This document shows, in pieces, positions 56,401-61,689 of a stretch of 64,000 nucleotides of DNA. The notes below the pieces were generated by a model. It saw only the letters and a list, made by a program, of their open reading frames with translations, was not told where the DNA came from and did no database searches. Where the stretch lies: NCBI GenBank assembly GCA_964016885.1, contig OZ024743.1, forward strand, positions 193,456,155 to 193,520,154. Reading direction: 5' to 3'. Both the position numbers and the translations under genes were made by a program. How positions within the stretch are numbered: position 1 is the first letter of the stretch; each line of letters begins with the position of its first letter. Source of the DNA: Eledone cirrhosa (taxonomy: Eukaryota; Mollusca; Cephalopoda; Octopoda; Eledonidae).

Positions 56401-59082
56401 TTCAAATCCCGCCAAGGGTAGTTTTGCCTTTCATACTTACAGGGTTGATAAATAAAGCACCAGTAACGTTCTGGGGTCGATTTAATCGACTTCCCCCTCC
56501 CCCAAATTACTGGCCTTGTGCCTATATAAGAAACCATTATTATTATTATTATTATTATATTTGCAGGGCAGTGGATTGGCAGTATCGGTAGAGGGTCGGA
56601 CGCCATGCTTTCCAGCATAGTTACGTCCCTTTACGATCTGAGTTCAAATTCCGCCGAGGTTGACTTTGCCTTTCATCCTTACGGGGTCGATAAAATAAAG
56701 TACCAGTAATGCACTGGGTAATTGCTGGCCTTGTGCCTAAAGTAGAAACAATTATTATATTAGCATGTCAATCAAGTAATATAGAAATTACCATGTAGAA
56801 TGTATCATGTGTAGTGTCCAGAATGGATAGACAATATCAACCATTGAAGGTATTTCTATTTTGTGTTCCAGACAAGGGGCCATGGTGGGGCACCGCCACT
56901 TAATAATTCTTTCTAACATTACGCACAAGGCCAGCAATTTTAGGAAAGAGTGGTCTAAGCCGGATCCACTGCCCTCAAGACACTTAATGATAATTGTTTT
57001 TACTTTAGGCATAAGGCCAGCAATTTTGGTTGGAGGGTAAAATCGATTAAATCGACCTCAGTGCATTACTGGTGCTTTATTTTATCGACCCCATAAGGAT
57101 GAAAGGCTAGGCTAACCTGGCCGGATTTCAACTCAGACAGTAAAGGGCCATAACTCTATGCAGCGAAGCAGGGTGTCCAATGCGCTACCGACACTGCCAT
57201 TAATAATAATAAGTTCTGTCTATTCATTACAGATATAGTAACTATTACAATGTGTGTTTGGTGACAGATCACCAGATAAACACAATAAATAATAATGGAT
57301 TTCCAATTTATGGCCTCATATGCGTCTATGACTTTATTTCTTGAAATATGATCATTATGAATAGATACTTTCACTCATGTATCTAGTGAGAGATAGAGCT
57401 GACTAACTGTTAACATGCTGTAATGACTTAGAAAATATCTAAAAACAGGGTTGTTAATTCAAATGTTTATAGTATCTTTACTAGTGGACAGATCATCATC
57501 ATCATCATTTCATTTTACGTCCGCTTTTTCCCTGCTTGCAAGGGTGGGACGGGAACTGATTCTGGCTTGATTTCTACAGCTGGATGCCCTTCCTAACACC
57601 AACCTCATTTACAGTGAGTGCTAGGTGCTTTTTTGCCGTGGCACTTCCACGACCACTTTGCAGTGGAATGATATGGACCCCAGTCCCTATCATCTCATTT
57701 CTACAGCTGAGTAAACTGGATCAATGTGAAATAAAGTGTCTTGCTCAAGGAAACAACACATCATCCGGTCTGAGAATTGAACTCACAACCTTTCGATTGC
57801 AAGGCCAATGCTCTAACCACTAAGCCATGTGCTTCCAGATCATTGTGAAAACTTGCATTTGTTAATTCAAATGTTTATACTATCTTTACTAGTAGATAGA
57901 TATTGATGAAAATCTTCAGTATTAACTTTTAACAAGCTGTAATGACTTAGCAGAAAATATCTAAAAATCATCATCATCATCACCATCATGGCTGTTAATT
58001 CAAATGTTTATAGTATCTTTACTAGTGGACAGATCATTGTGAAAATCTGCATCATTAGAATAAAGACTTCTATTTTTAATGTGATAGTCATATTGATGTT
58101 TTATACTTTTTTAGCAAGAATATCTTGTTACTATGGTTTCATGTGGTAACCAAATAGCTGTATAGATTTAAGGTGACATATTTTAAGATGACAAATAGAT
58201 CAAGTTTGAAAAGTAAAAATAAATATTGCTAAAAGGTATTCATTGAAACACTTATAAAAAGTAAATAAAAACCTAATAAGGATTTCTAATTTAGGCATAA
58301 GGCCCAGGACCGGATTTAATGGGGGGGGGGGGGGGGGGGGGGGGCAATTGCTTCGGGCCCCCTGCAGTGGGGAGGTCCCATCAGCAACGGCCGTAGCAAT
58401 TTATTTGTGCCCTCAGCTGGGCTTTTTAGTTTTAGGATGGTTAGAAGTTTTGAATTTAATATCTCTATGTATAACTTTTCAATTGCAATTACTTGTGCCA
58501 AGCTAACTTTGATATGTAAAATGAGGAGGAGGAGGGGGGTTTGCTGTGTATTCTAATTTTTTGTGTATGAGGGACCCCCCCCCCCCCCCCCCCCCGGTCT
58601 AAATCCAATCCTGACAAGGCCAACAATTTGTGGGGAAGGGAAAGTCGATTATATTGACTCTAGTACTTCACTGGCAGTTTATTTATCAAATTTCATAAGG
58701 ATGAACTGAAAAGTTGACCGAATGTAAAGAACCGAAATAAATACTGCCAAGTATTTGTCTGGCACCCTAGTGACTCTGCCAATGCACTGCTCTAAACTAA
58801 AACATTATAAAGACATTAACTGTAGAAATACCTTTTATTGTTGGGTTGTATATAAATCTGTTATACGATTTCTGATTGAACATTGGTTTATTATCATTTT
58901 TGTCTTTCACAATAACTGTCACTGCAGCTGTTGCTGTTCTTGGAGTGTAGCCAGCATCTTCAGCCACAACAAAGAAATTATATTCATCTTGTTTTTCTCG
59001 ATCAAATGACGCAGTTGCCAATACTGTCCCTCTTGCTGGATCAATTGTAAACTTGCCATCCAAGTCAGATAACAAAGAATAC
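27959..59082 (-). CDS. FAT4: FAT4-type giant cadherin, 3' 13 exons (partial gene)
   Basis: Thirteen exons splice in phase into 2,533 residues: 59082-58832, 52028-51838, 50926-50306, 48008-47236, 45784-45693, 44192-42828, 42333-40595, 39801-39704, 38160-37856, 37030-36819, 36531-36411, 31374-31231 and 29649-27959. Domains in order: one partial and eleven full cadherin repeats (residues 1-1230), a spacer, four EGF modules, laminin G, EGF, laminin G, a Cys-rich stub, a transmembrane helix (about 2039-2065) and a 468-residue cytoplasmic tail. The junction SSYGFEELSFLEFP and the second-half HSHDFIGCM are typical of vertebrate FAT4 and fly Fat, which act at cell contacts with Dachsous in planar polarity and Hippo signalling. 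FAT1-3 and N-cadherin types fit the module order less well. The 5' half lies beyond the window. Confidence 0.88.
29949..30135 (-). repeat. SINE type B in FAT4 intron
   Basis: TTTACGCACAAGGCCAACAA, TTACTGGCGATTTATTTTAT and CTCGGTGAGATTTGAACTCA; the tRNA-like head is cut short. Confidence 0.75.
30225..30530 (+). pseudogene. LINE (CR1/Jockey-like) C-terminal fragment
   Basis: FSCSELLKHGTNYLHQLL and VRSLHPSKLPFANTT correspond, across frame breaks, to the WNKLPASVV...FK end. It is followed by CACACACGCATGTATATGTG and the shared tail GTTCACTTTCCTGACATTTG. Confidence 0.5.
30540..30765 (-). repeat. LINE tail remnant
   Basis: TTATTATTATTGTTTAACAT then CTGCTTTCCCTGCTAGCAAG and CTGCATCTTGTTTACATGCA: a reverse, diverged LINE 3' tail like 23335. 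Confidence 0.5.
31231..31374 (-). CDS. FAT4: FAT4 exon 12: laminin G2, later strands
   Basis: Acceptor TTTATTGCAG, donor GTAAAA. DSVTVEGENEKTQVFISNPL and VEVMFLANTKHTLS. It joins in frame across a 5-kb intron packed with repeats upstream and a 1.6-kb intron downstream. Confidence 0.85.
31600..31633. repeat. (TA)n microsatellite
   Basis: Pure TA run in the large FAT4 intron. Confidence 0.9.
31766..33174 (+). mobile_element. LINE-L subfamily 2, 5'-truncated copy
   Basis: It starts inside the RT domain and carries an open frame to 32872 and a 3' tail with GGTGCCACGGCAAAAAAGCA, GGTTGGTGTTAGGAAGGGCA and (GATGAT)n. The tail is closer to SINE A than to the other LINE-L copies. It is antisense to nothing but sits on the strand opposite to FAT4 transcription. 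Confidence 0.88.
31769..32872 (+). pseudogene. LINE-L subfamily 2 reverse transcriptase, C-terminal two thirds
   Basis: Open from 31769 to the stop at 32870-32872. RT motif B (VGVHQGSVLSPLLF), motif C (LLYADDLALIA), PHD-like cluster (CSVC, CPKC, WVHKRC, CSSC), then YLGDRISNGGG, LHGSETWAL, RRLRWYGHVM and GRPKMTWDEV. Motif A and everything upstream are missing. About four fifths of residues look identical to 16890-18464. Confidence 0.85.
33197..33268 (-). ncRNA. Candidate hammerhead ribozyme (minus strand, FAT4 sense)
   Basis: Mirror of 33365-33436 with one stem II mismatch (CAGCAC for CAGTAC). It is on the strand of FAT4 transcription, so it would be present in the FAT4 pre-mRNA. Confidence 0.6.
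33365..33436 (+). ncRNA. Candidate hammerhead ribozyme, minimal stem III
   Basis: Stem I has 11 perfect pairs: 33365-33375 (ATATATTTTAT) with 33426-33436. CTGATGA is at 33376-33382. Stem II has GGA/TCC (33383-33385 with 33411-33413), a C-C mismatch, and GTACTG/CAGTAC (33387-33392 with 33404-33409). GAA is at 33414-33416. Stem III is ATATATAT (33417-33424). The unpaired residue is A33425, the predicted cut site. Confidence 0.7.
33907..34253 (-). repeat. tRNA-derived SINE, type A (FAT4 intron)
   Basis: Nearly full-length reverse copy: (ATC)n, TTTTACGTCCACTTTTCCCT, CAGCTGGATGCCCTTCC, GGGACTGGGGTCCC, AAGCCATGTGCCTCC. Confidence 0.88.
34254..34795. repeat. TG/TA-rich low-complexity DNA
   Basis: Loose TGTATGTA and TGTGTG repeats over about 540 bp. 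Cys/Tyr/Val-rich frames here are spurious. Confidence 0.8.
34814..35962 (-). mobile_element. LINE-L, 5'-truncated copy (FAT4 intron, sense)
   Basis: (CATCAT) tail, CAACGTTTAACGTCCGTGTT, one 112-bp 3' UTR unit, ORF 35219-35941, break at about 35962 before a TA run. It is almost identical to the 16168 copy. Confidence 0.88.
35219..35941 (-). pseudogene. LINE-L C-terminal fragment with partial zinc finger
   Basis: 240 open codons: the last half of the PHD-like cluster (HKRC, CGRC) and the complete C-terminal domain through RRLRWYGHVM and GRPRKTWDEL. It differs from 16890-18464 at only a handful of residues. Confidence 0.85.
36411..36531 (-). CDS. FAT4: FAT4 exon 11: laminin G2, middle
   Basis: 121 nt, acceptor ATTTACAG, donor GTACAA. 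PLFVAGQNHNGFVSSAPLAL and HSWYTITVHMEG match the laminin G middle strands. Three N-x-S/T sites (NNS, NVS and the preceding context) are possible glycosylation points. Confidence 0.85.
36819..37030 (-). CDS. FAT4: FAT4 exon 10: laminin G2, first part, with RKKR motif
   Basis: Acceptor GTTTTTCAG, donor GTAAAT. WKAFSFGPGARVEFSRRETY starts the domain; KSNSKFRKKRSVLKAN contains a furin-type RKKR-S; SIKFRILKKSGLLWYADNKK follows the laminin G strand pattern. Confidence 0.9.
37217..37300 (-). repeat. SINE type B 3' part
   Basis: TTGTTTCTACTTTTGGCACA and TTACTGGTACTTTATTTTAT; the head is absent. Confidence 0.7.
37470..37831 (+). repeat. LINE-E 3' end with GGA/GAA tail (FAT4 intron)
   Basis: GAATGTCTTAGGGAAGAATC, ACAGGCAAAACCAACAGGTA, GACAGGACCCACTGGAAAGA, then GGAGGAGGA...GAAGAAGAA from 37710 to 37831. 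Read in protein sense it gives LGMWLEC-like and RTHWKECLRTLPHDP. Poly-Lys/Arg frames across the tail are spurious. Confidence 0.75.
37856..38160 (-). CDS. FAT4: FAT4 exon 9: end of laminin G1 and fifth EGF
   Basis: Acceptor CCATTCCAG, donor GTAAGT. NLYIGGIP and HSHDFIGCMRSFIVNG close the laminin G domain. CKTNPCQNGGICLDKW to CPLQYMGEICEE is an EGF module. A long GGA/GAA tract begins 25 bp beyond the donor. Confidence 0.93.
38281..38450 (-). repeat. LINE tail remnant
   Basis: CATCATCATCATCATTATCG, TCCATTTTCCATGCTAGCAT and TACTGCTGGATGCCCTCTTA. Confidence 0.65.
38671..38884 (-). mobile_element. piggyBac-like MITE
   Basis: Left terminus TTAACCCTTTAGCATTTACA intact; right GATAAAGGATTAA slightly decayed. 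The interior matches 6373-6600 closely. Confidence 0.7.
38935..39113 (-). repeat. SINE type B
   Basis: TTGTTTCTACATTTGGCACA through CTACCGATACTGCCAATCCA; missing about 20 bp after GGCCAG. Confidence 0.85.
39120..39600 (-). repeat. Tandem LINE tail remnants
   Basis: Three loosely repeated TATGGCTGGATGCCCTTC-containing units at about 39330, 39430 and further scraps. A plus-sense GATGATGATGAT ends the region. Confidence 0.5.
39704..39801 (-). CDS. FAT4: FAT4 exon 8: laminin G1 Cys-rich part
   Basis: 98 nt, acceptor TTAATTGTAG, donor GTAAGT. VHISVHKCSSNNQCSGCHGN with five Cys in about 27 residues, an insert of the kind found in FAT4 laminin G1. Confidence 0.88.
40025..40150 (+). repeat. LINE-E scrap
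   Basis: CATGTGGTTAGAATGTCTTA and GCTGGACAGATGTTATGGGC resemble the LINE-E HVxRMS...ERIAGQ coding part. Confidence 0.5.
40165..40257 (-). repeat. SINE type B truncated by minisatellite
   Basis: TTTAGGCACAAAACCAACAA and CATCACTGGTACTTTAT, cut where the 34-bp tandem array begins. Confidence 0.7.
40258..40575. repeat. 34-bp minisatellite, about 9.4 copies
   Basis: Units begin TATTAAACATAG and end TATACACCCC, with 1-6 changes per copy. The array ends about 20 bp inside the intron from the FAT4 exon 7 donor (40594). Confidence 0.95.
40595..42333 (-). CDS. FAT4: FAT4 exon 7: last cadherin repeat, spacer, four EGFs, first laminin G
   Basis: 1,739 nt, acceptor TTTTATAG, donor GTAAGT. The last cadherin repeat runs DVNDCSPTF to DVNDSPSRQ. 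A spacer of about 190 residues follows. EGF1 (CAVKPCYNEGSC to CKCSVGYTGTFC) has a long insert between its third and fourth Cys. EGF2 (CGEVFCHNGGTC), EGF3 (DINECEQNPCQHGTC, calcium-binding type) and EGF4 (CQPNPCQNGSVC) follow. Laminin G starts GFEELSFLEFPTI. Confidence 0.95.
42828..44192 (-). CDS. FAT4: FAT4 exon 6: about four and a half cadherin repeats
   Basis: Acceptor CTTTTTAG, donor GTAACT, 1,365 nt. Boundaries are DINKYPPLF, DVNDNPPVF, SVNEYNPIF and DANDAPVF. DINKY and VNEYN are altered linkers that probably bind calcium poorly. DADSGSYA, DRDAGPDG and LDRESVALYKL are intact motifs. Confidence 0.94.
44255..44350 (+). repeat. CR1/Jockey-like LINE scrap
   Basis: AACACTATACCTGATATTCC then CATGTCTCATACAGTGTTCA matches the 30225 fragment tail. 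Confidence 0.45.
44400..44505 (-). repeat. piggyBac-like MITE fragment
   Basis: GGTGGTTTGAACAGAAAGAG, GAATTCTGGCCAGATATGGC and TGTTAAAGGGTTAA: one end only. Confidence 0.6.
44665..44930 (+). repeat. tRNA-derived SINE, type D
   Basis: TGTGGCTTTATGGTTAG, CATGAGTTCAACTCCTGGCA, CAGTTCACTCAGCTGTAA and GCTCAGCCACTTTCATGTTG. Confidence 0.7.
44940..45165 (-). repeat. SINE type B, diverged
   Basis: TTTAAGCACAAGGCCAGTAA, CTAGTACTTTATTTTATCAA, GCAGGATTAGAACTCAGAAT and TTCTGACAACCCACTAC. Confidence 0.75.
45195..45560 (-). pseudogene. LINE-L relative, C-terminal fragment
   Basis: In minus frames: W-RHVMRMDDDHWVKKCHEM, RSRPRKTWAEVARADLKSL and a (GATGAT)n tail. A decayed cousin of LINE-L in FAT4 intron 5. 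Confidence 0.65.
45693..45784 (-). CDS. FAT4: FAT4 exon 5: short cadherin exon
   Basis: Only 92 nt, acceptor ATATTTCAG, donor GTAGGA. RDDKDYGMNAEVEYIV supplies the DxDxGxNAxVxY strand of the repeat begun in the previous exon. Both joins are in phase. Confidence 0.88.
45945..46311. mobile_element. Two piggyBac-like MITEs back to back
   Basis: A plus-oriented copy (45945-46101) and a minus-oriented copy (46098-46311) share one TTAA. The second is interrupted at about 46121-46167 by a LINE-tail-like piece (TCATTATCATCATCGGTTAA). Confidence 0.6.
46665..46830 (+). repeat. LINE tail remnant
   Basis: GATTGTTGGCATTAAGAAAG, AGACAGATTGTATGAGCAAG and GACAGCCTGTCTAACCCATG. Confidence 0.6.
46858..47125 (+). 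repeat. SINE type C (FAT4 intron)
   Basis: CCAGGCCTAGTGGTTAGGGT, TTGTGGGTTCAATTCTTAG, CCAGGGGAGAATCTTATACT and CAGAATAAGCACCAGCTTAA. Confidence 0.75.
47236..48008 (-). CDS. FAT4: FAT4 exon 4: two and a half cadherin repeats
   Basis: Acceptor CTCTTACAG, donor GTAATT. It contains DIDDNPPRF, DQDIGENAEV, LDVEKKEYHKLKV, DINDNQPQF and DDNDNPPQF, the linker DxNDNxP motifs that mark three repeat boundaries. It ends with two bases of an Arg codon. Confidence 0.93.
48143..48361. repeat. Near-perfect inverted repeat, about 90-bp arms (FAT4 intron)
   Basis: 48143-48232 pairs with 48272-48361 with few mismatches around an A/T-rich loop. It is in the intron between FAT4 exons 3 and 4. No hammerhead core is seen. 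It would fold as long dsRNA in the pre-mRNA. Confidence 0.88.
49044..49250 (-). repeat. SINE type B, diverged
   Basis: TTTAGGCACAAGGCCAGCAA, ATACTTTATTTTATTGACCC, GACAGGATTTGAACTCAGAA and GATACTGCCAACCCC. Confidence 0.75.
49268..49583. mobile_element. hAT-like MITE
   Basis: Ends TAGGACCGGATTT and TCTAAATCCAATCCTG, with the interior GCAACGGCTGTAGCAATTTA shared with 58305-58613. It has an internal repeat of CAAATAAATTGCTAC. Confidence 0.7.
50035..50300 (+). repeat. LINE-E 3' end against FAT4 donor
   Basis: ATGTGATTAGAATGTCTCAG, CAGGCAAAACCAACTAGCCA, GAGCAAGATGGTTGGGTAAA and GGAATAAGTGGGGGGAAGGA, then AGAAGAAGAAG. It ends within a few bases of the FAT4 exon 3 donor (50305). Confidence 0.75.
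50306..50926 (-). CDS. FAT4: FAT4 exon 3: about two cadherin repeats
   Basis: Acceptor TGTCCACAG, donor GTAAGT, 207 codons in phase 0. It completes one repeat, then covers TLAKTEFKLQENSS to DINDNAPYF, and a repeat starting KEMHYYTSIEETNEIG with DDDSGRNG and IDREAIDFYQ. A LINE-E polypurine tail directly follows the donor. Confidence 0.92.
51515..51770 (-). pseudogene. LINE (CR1/Jockey-like) C-terminal fragment
   Basis: Reverse copy of the 30225 family: GTCAGGAAAGTGAACAGTGT, GGGAATATTAGGTGTAGTGT and TGATGCAGGTAGTTTGTTCC (complement of NKLPASV). Confidence 0.5.
51838..52028 (-). CDS. FAT4: FAT4 exon 2: cadherin repeat middle
   Basis: Acceptor TTTTCAG, donor GTAATT. GEFVFGITAVDYDIGLNGKI and YALSGDDESKFKI show the VDxDxGxNG motif. 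The typical DRE is replaced by NLYLGLGRKF, so this repeat has a weak calcium site. It ends in phase 0 after SDQ. Confidence 0.9.
52138..52240 (+). repeat. piggyBac-like MITE fragment
   Basis: GAACTCTTTAGTATTTAAAC, ATCCGGCCAGAATTCTCTC and CTAACCGGCCGTAACC. Left part only. Confidence 0.55.
52241..53029. other. FAT4 intron 1, unclassified
   Basis: AT-rich. About 52370-52570 resembles the AACCTTT...ATGAATATACTGCTTTTG family also seen at 46460, 54450 and 63025. No exon. Confidence 0.35.
53060..53551 (+). repeat. LINE-E 3' end with longest GGA/GAA tail
   Basis: CAGAGAGTCACTCCAGGTAG, GTGATTAGAATGTCTCAAGA, AGGACCCGTTGGAAGGAGTG and CTCAGGAATAAGTGGAGGAG, then 53365-53551 of GGA units grading into pure GAA. 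Poly-Ser and poly-Glu frames here are spurious. Confidence 0.8.
53734..54110 (-). pseudogene. LINE C-terminal fragment, another family
   Basis: 113 open minus codons: RVLKLYSHIKRSTHVVNKLC and GKLVDKRSRGRQLTCWLDN. The GKxxxKRSRGRQxxxWLDN motif is typical of a LINE RT C-terminus. It was the longest coding-like stretch between FAT4 exons 1 and 2 but has no cadherin features. Confidence 0.6.
54450..54713 (+). repeat. TTAA-type MITE, second family (diverged)
   Basis: AGCTCTTTGTAGTCATATTT...GTTGGTACCAAAGGGATTAA. Related pieces at 46463-46630 and 63025-63290 start ATTTCTAAT-AAATACACT. Possibly another piggyBac-like family. Confidence 0.45.
55135..55230 (+). repeat. LINE tail remnant
   Basis: GTGATTGTCATTAGAAAGGG then CATCCAGATATATAAACTAT. 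Confidence 0.45.
55286..55500. repeat. C-rich minisatellite, about 27-bp unit
   Basis: About eight imperfect units of the form CTGCTACACTAACCCCTCC plus CACACA. Strong strand asymmetry: one strand almost lacks G. Confidence 0.8.
55555..55783 (+). mobile_element. piggyBac-like MITE, best-preserved copy
   Basis: TTAACCCTTTAGCATTTAAA at the left and GTAAATGTTAAAGGGTTAA at the right, 229 bp. TTAA lies at both ends, and the inner region has CCGGCCATATCCAGCCAG. Confidence 0.75.
56029..56110 (+). repeat. SINE type B 3' part joined to SINE A tail
   Basis: 55978-56025 is the (ATC)n and TTTTACGTTCGCTCTTCCCT end of a reverse SINE A. It is followed directly by CTTTGCCTTTCGTCCTTACA of SINE B, ending in (ATT)n. 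Confidence 0.7.
56129..56325 (+). repeat. SINE type B (train copy 1)
   Basis: GGGCGGTGGATTGGCAGTAT through GCCTAAAGTAGAAACAATTA, ending in (ATT)n. Intact boxes. Confidence 0.92.
56337..56545 (+). repeat. SINE type B (train copy 2)
   Basis: GGGCAGTGGATTGGCAGAAT head and a body with GATTTAATCGACTTCCCCCT, so a distinct subtype; ends in (ATT)n. Confidence 0.9.
56567..56752 (+). repeat. SINE type B (train copy 3)
   Basis: GGGCAGTGGATTGGCAGTAT, GTCGGACGCCATGCTTTCCA, ending AAACAATTATTAT. Nearly identical to 18868-19053. Confidence 0.92.
56990..57200 (-). repeat. SINE type B
   Basis: TTTACTTTAGGCATAAGGCC, TTTATTTTATCGACCCCATA and GCGCTACCGACACTGCCA. Confidence 0.82.
57493..57836 (-). repeat. tRNA-derived SINE, type A (FAT4 intron)
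   Basis: Full-length reverse copy, (ATC)n to AAGCCATGTGCTTCC, with flanking AGTGGACAGATCAT before and CAGATCAT after it, which looks like a target duplication (about 8-9 bp visible). Confidence 0.88.
58284..58800 (-). repeat. SINE type B split by a MITE
   Basis: 58284-58304 (TTTCTAATTTAGGCATAAGG) and 58614-58800 (ACAAGGCCAACAATTTGTGG to GACTCTGCCAATGCACTGC) are two parts of one reverse SINE B, separated by the hAT-like MITE. Confidence 0.75.
58305..58613. mobile_element. hAT-like MITE with 8-bp target duplication
   Basis: Starts CAGGACCGGATTTA and ends TAAATCCAATCCTG. Flanks ATAAGGCC and ACAAGGCC are 8-bp duplications with one change. It contains poly-G (58321-58344) and poly-C (about 58567-58595) runs that could pair. 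Confidence 0.75.
58832..59082 (-). CDS. FAT4: FAT4 exon 1 in window: end of a cadherin repeat, start of next
   Basis: Enters with one base left of a codon after an acceptor with a weak tract (TTTTCATGAAG). YSLLSDLDGKFTIDP, FDREKQDEYNF and DKNDNKPMF are calcium-binding cadherin motifs (DRE, DxND). It ends NPTIK plus G before donor GTATTT, joining the next exon as K-G-E. Confidence 0.88.
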
Positions 59083-59150
59083 CTTCATGAAAATATAAAA
59101 ATAAATTGTTAATTTAATTTCAAGTGGACATCAAAACAGAATGGACCTAT

Positions 59151-59303
59151 AAAAACAATAACAACATCAGTACAACAACAACAAGAGTACAACAACAACA
59201 ACAGTACATCAACAACAACAACAACACTACAACAACAACTACAGTACAACAACAACAACTACAGTACACCAACAACAACAACAAAAACAGTACAACAACA
59301 TAT
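59151..59303. repeat. (CAA)n microsatellite
   Basis: ACAACAACA array with AGTACAACA interruptions, 50 bp upstream (FAT4 sense) of FAT4 exon 1 in the window. On the FAT4 strand it is (TTG)n. Confidence 0.9.
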
Positions 59304-59509
59304 TACAACCAGTTGTGTAAGTTGTATTGATCAATGCTTTATATAACAACTCATTAAAACCTTTTCAAAGTATAAAATAAGAAATGCAGTGCACTGCTAC
59401 TCAAAAGCAATTCCCTTAACCTATCAATATGTTAATCTCTAAAATCAATATGTATTTGCTCTATATAGCAACCTACAAATGACCTATATATATATATATA
59501 TATATATAT

Positions 59510-60035
59510 GTATACCCTCGTGCACTGCAATGGTTTCATGGCGTGAAGTGACTGAGAGTACAAGACTCTCCCCTGGACAGGGCGCCAGTCTATCGCAGGG
59601 TGAAACCACCAGTTATTGCTGGTACTCATTTTCAGCTGAGTATACTGGAGCAATGTGAAATGAAGTGTTTTGCTCAAGAACACAACATGCAACCCAGCCC
59701 AGGAATCAAACCCATGACATTACGATCATACGTCCAACATTCTTACCACTAGGCCAGTAGCGTGCAGGGAAGTGGGGGTGACGGTGCCTTGGCCCTGGGC
59801 ATCCTTTGGATGGGGGCATCATTTGGGGAAAAGAACTTAATAAATTTGATTGATTTATATTAAAATCGAATAAAGCGTTTATTTCATGTTTCATCTGTGT
59901 TTATATATTCAAAATGTTTTCCTTTCTCATAATATTTCTCAGTATATTAGGCCTTATACTTGAGTCTTTGGGCATACAATCAAGATTTGCCCGGGCATCA
60001 CCAGAGCTCTGCACGCTGCTGCACTAGGTCATGTG
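59510..60035 (-). repeat. SINE type C split by a hAT-like insertion
   Basis: 59510-59755 holds the body (TACAAGACTCTCCCCTGGAC, CTCATTTTCAGCTGAGTATA) and most of the tRNA-like head. The head resumes after the insertion at about 60022-60035 (CACTAGGTCATGTGCC). Confidence 0.8.
59756..60021. mobile_element. hAT-like non-autonomous element, 266 bp
   Basis: Terminal inverted repeats CAGTAGCGTGCAG and CTGCACGCTGCTG (13 bp, one mismatch). Flanking 8-bp duplications CACTAGGC (59748-59755) and CACTAGGT (60022-60029). CAG...CTG ends and 8-bp duplication define hAT-type insertion. No transposase. Confidence 0.82.
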
Positions 60036-60087
60036 CCTTCACAATATATATTGTGTTGCATGTTGTGTTCTTGAGCAAAACACTTCG

Positions 60088-60325
60088 TGAAGGTGCATGG
60101 CTTAGTGGTTAGAGCATTGGGCTTGCAATCAAAAGGTTGTGAGTTCAATTCTCGGACCGGGTGATTTGTTGTTTCCTTGCGCAAGACACTTTATTTCACA
60201 TTGTTCCAGTTTACTCAGCTGTAGAAATGAGAGTCCCTATCATTCCACTGCAAAGTGGTCATGGATGTGCCACGTCAAAAAAGCACCCAGCCTACACTGT
60301 AAAGTGGACGTGTAGGCACCACGGA
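60088..60325 (+). repeat. tRNA-derived SINE, type A, 3'-truncated
   Basis: GGTGCATGGCTTAGTGGTTA, GTGAGTTCAATTCTCGGACC, CTCAGCTGTAGAAATGAG and AAAAAGCACCCAGCCTACAC; the tail is missing. Confidence 0.82.
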
Positions 60326-60689
60326 AATAGAAGATAAATAGAAAGAAAAAAGTGATGAGAGGAAGGAACAGGGGAAAATGAAGAAAAGAAACTTATGAAT
60401 TCAATGAAAATATAGGAATTCCAGATGCATAAAATAAATGTAACAATAGTCGACAATAGCTTAGAAAATTGGAAAAAATGTCCCTAGAGATGGAAAAAAA
60501 GTGGCCAACTATACACAAGATTTTTTATTTTTCAAAAGAGTTTTATTACATGTGTACATGTTGTAATCAATAATATTTGACATATTTGAAACTATTATAC
60601 TACTATATATACTAATTTACAAGTTACACCAATAGATATGTCACACCTTCATTTAATGTACAACATTTACAATGTACCATATATTTTGA

Positions 60690-60930
60690 ACTGAAGCAAG
60701 TAGTTAGAATGTCCCATAAAAGAATTGCTGGACAGATTTTACAGGCAAAACAACTGGCAGGAAACCCAAGGGTAGACCCTGAGCAAGATGGTTGGTTGGT
60801 TTTACTAGGGGATCCAGCCAGATCAGTTGGAGACAGTTGCTTTTGACAGGACCCGCTGGAAAGAGCGTTTGAGGACTCTGCCCTCACAACCCTCTCAGGA
60901 ATACGCGAGCAAAGAAGAAGGTTTTGTAAT
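60690..60930 (+). repeat. LINE-E 3' end
   Basis: TAGTTAGAATGTCCCATAAA, GGTAGACCCTGAGCAAGATG, GACAGGACCCGCTGGAAAGA and CTCTCAGGAATACGCGAGCA; only a short GAAGAAGG tail. Confidence 0.7.
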
Positions 60931-61054
60931 TCTATTAGATAAATGGCTTGCTGCTTTTCCACACTGTATTTCCGTGGAAAAAAAAAAGAAAAAAAAAAGA
61001 TGTGACTTACACAAGAGTACAAGAGTATATATATATATATGCCCAAGTCCATCT

Positions 61055-61269
61055 CAACAGCTGATGACCCTGAAGTTTTGTGTCCTTCATTTGTATTTTT
61101 ATTTTAAAAAAAATTTAAGGTTTCCTCTTGAAATATTATTTTTCGTTTTGTTTCCGTTCATTGTTTTGTCCTCTATTTGTTAATTTTCTAGCTGTCAAAA
61201 CGACTGGAGCTCAGCCGCCAGGGTCCTGAATCTTTTCATATATACATATATACACATAAATATATATAC

Positions 61270-61316
<47 letters not shown>

Positions 61317-61320
61317 GTAC
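61055..61320 (+). repeat. Hairpin-family fragment and TA/CA microsatellite
   Basis: GACTGGAGCTCAGCCGCCAG and GGTCCTGAATCTTTT match the 11262 element in reverse. 61226-61316 is a TATACA/CACACA array. Confidence 0.5.
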
Positions 61321-61689
61321 AGGGAGTTGTTTCTGATTGAAAAATTATTTAGTGCGTCTTCTTTCACCAATAAATAAATCATGTAGTTTAAAATAACCAC
61401 TTCTTTTGTTATCTACTTAATATGTTTACCATTCTTACAAGACAACTGAAAGTCAGAAACATTTCAACATACCAGATGTGATAAAATGAAAGAAATTGAA
61501 TTCTTAATGAAGACTTATTAACGTCAGCATTAATTTTAATCCAAACAAGAAAATTAAAAAAAATTTCTTTGTTTTTTAAACTTAGATTAATGAAGAGCCA
61601 CTAATACATTTGTGACTTAAGATAACATAATCTTATTTAATGTAGTGGTGTGAGAAGATTATCATTAAGTAATGTAGCAGCTACATTTA

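Noticed and set aside
61050..61090. CTGATGACCCTGAAG as a hammerhead core
   Set aside because: No stem II can form in CCC-T, the residue after GAA is G with no matching U, and no stem I closes it.
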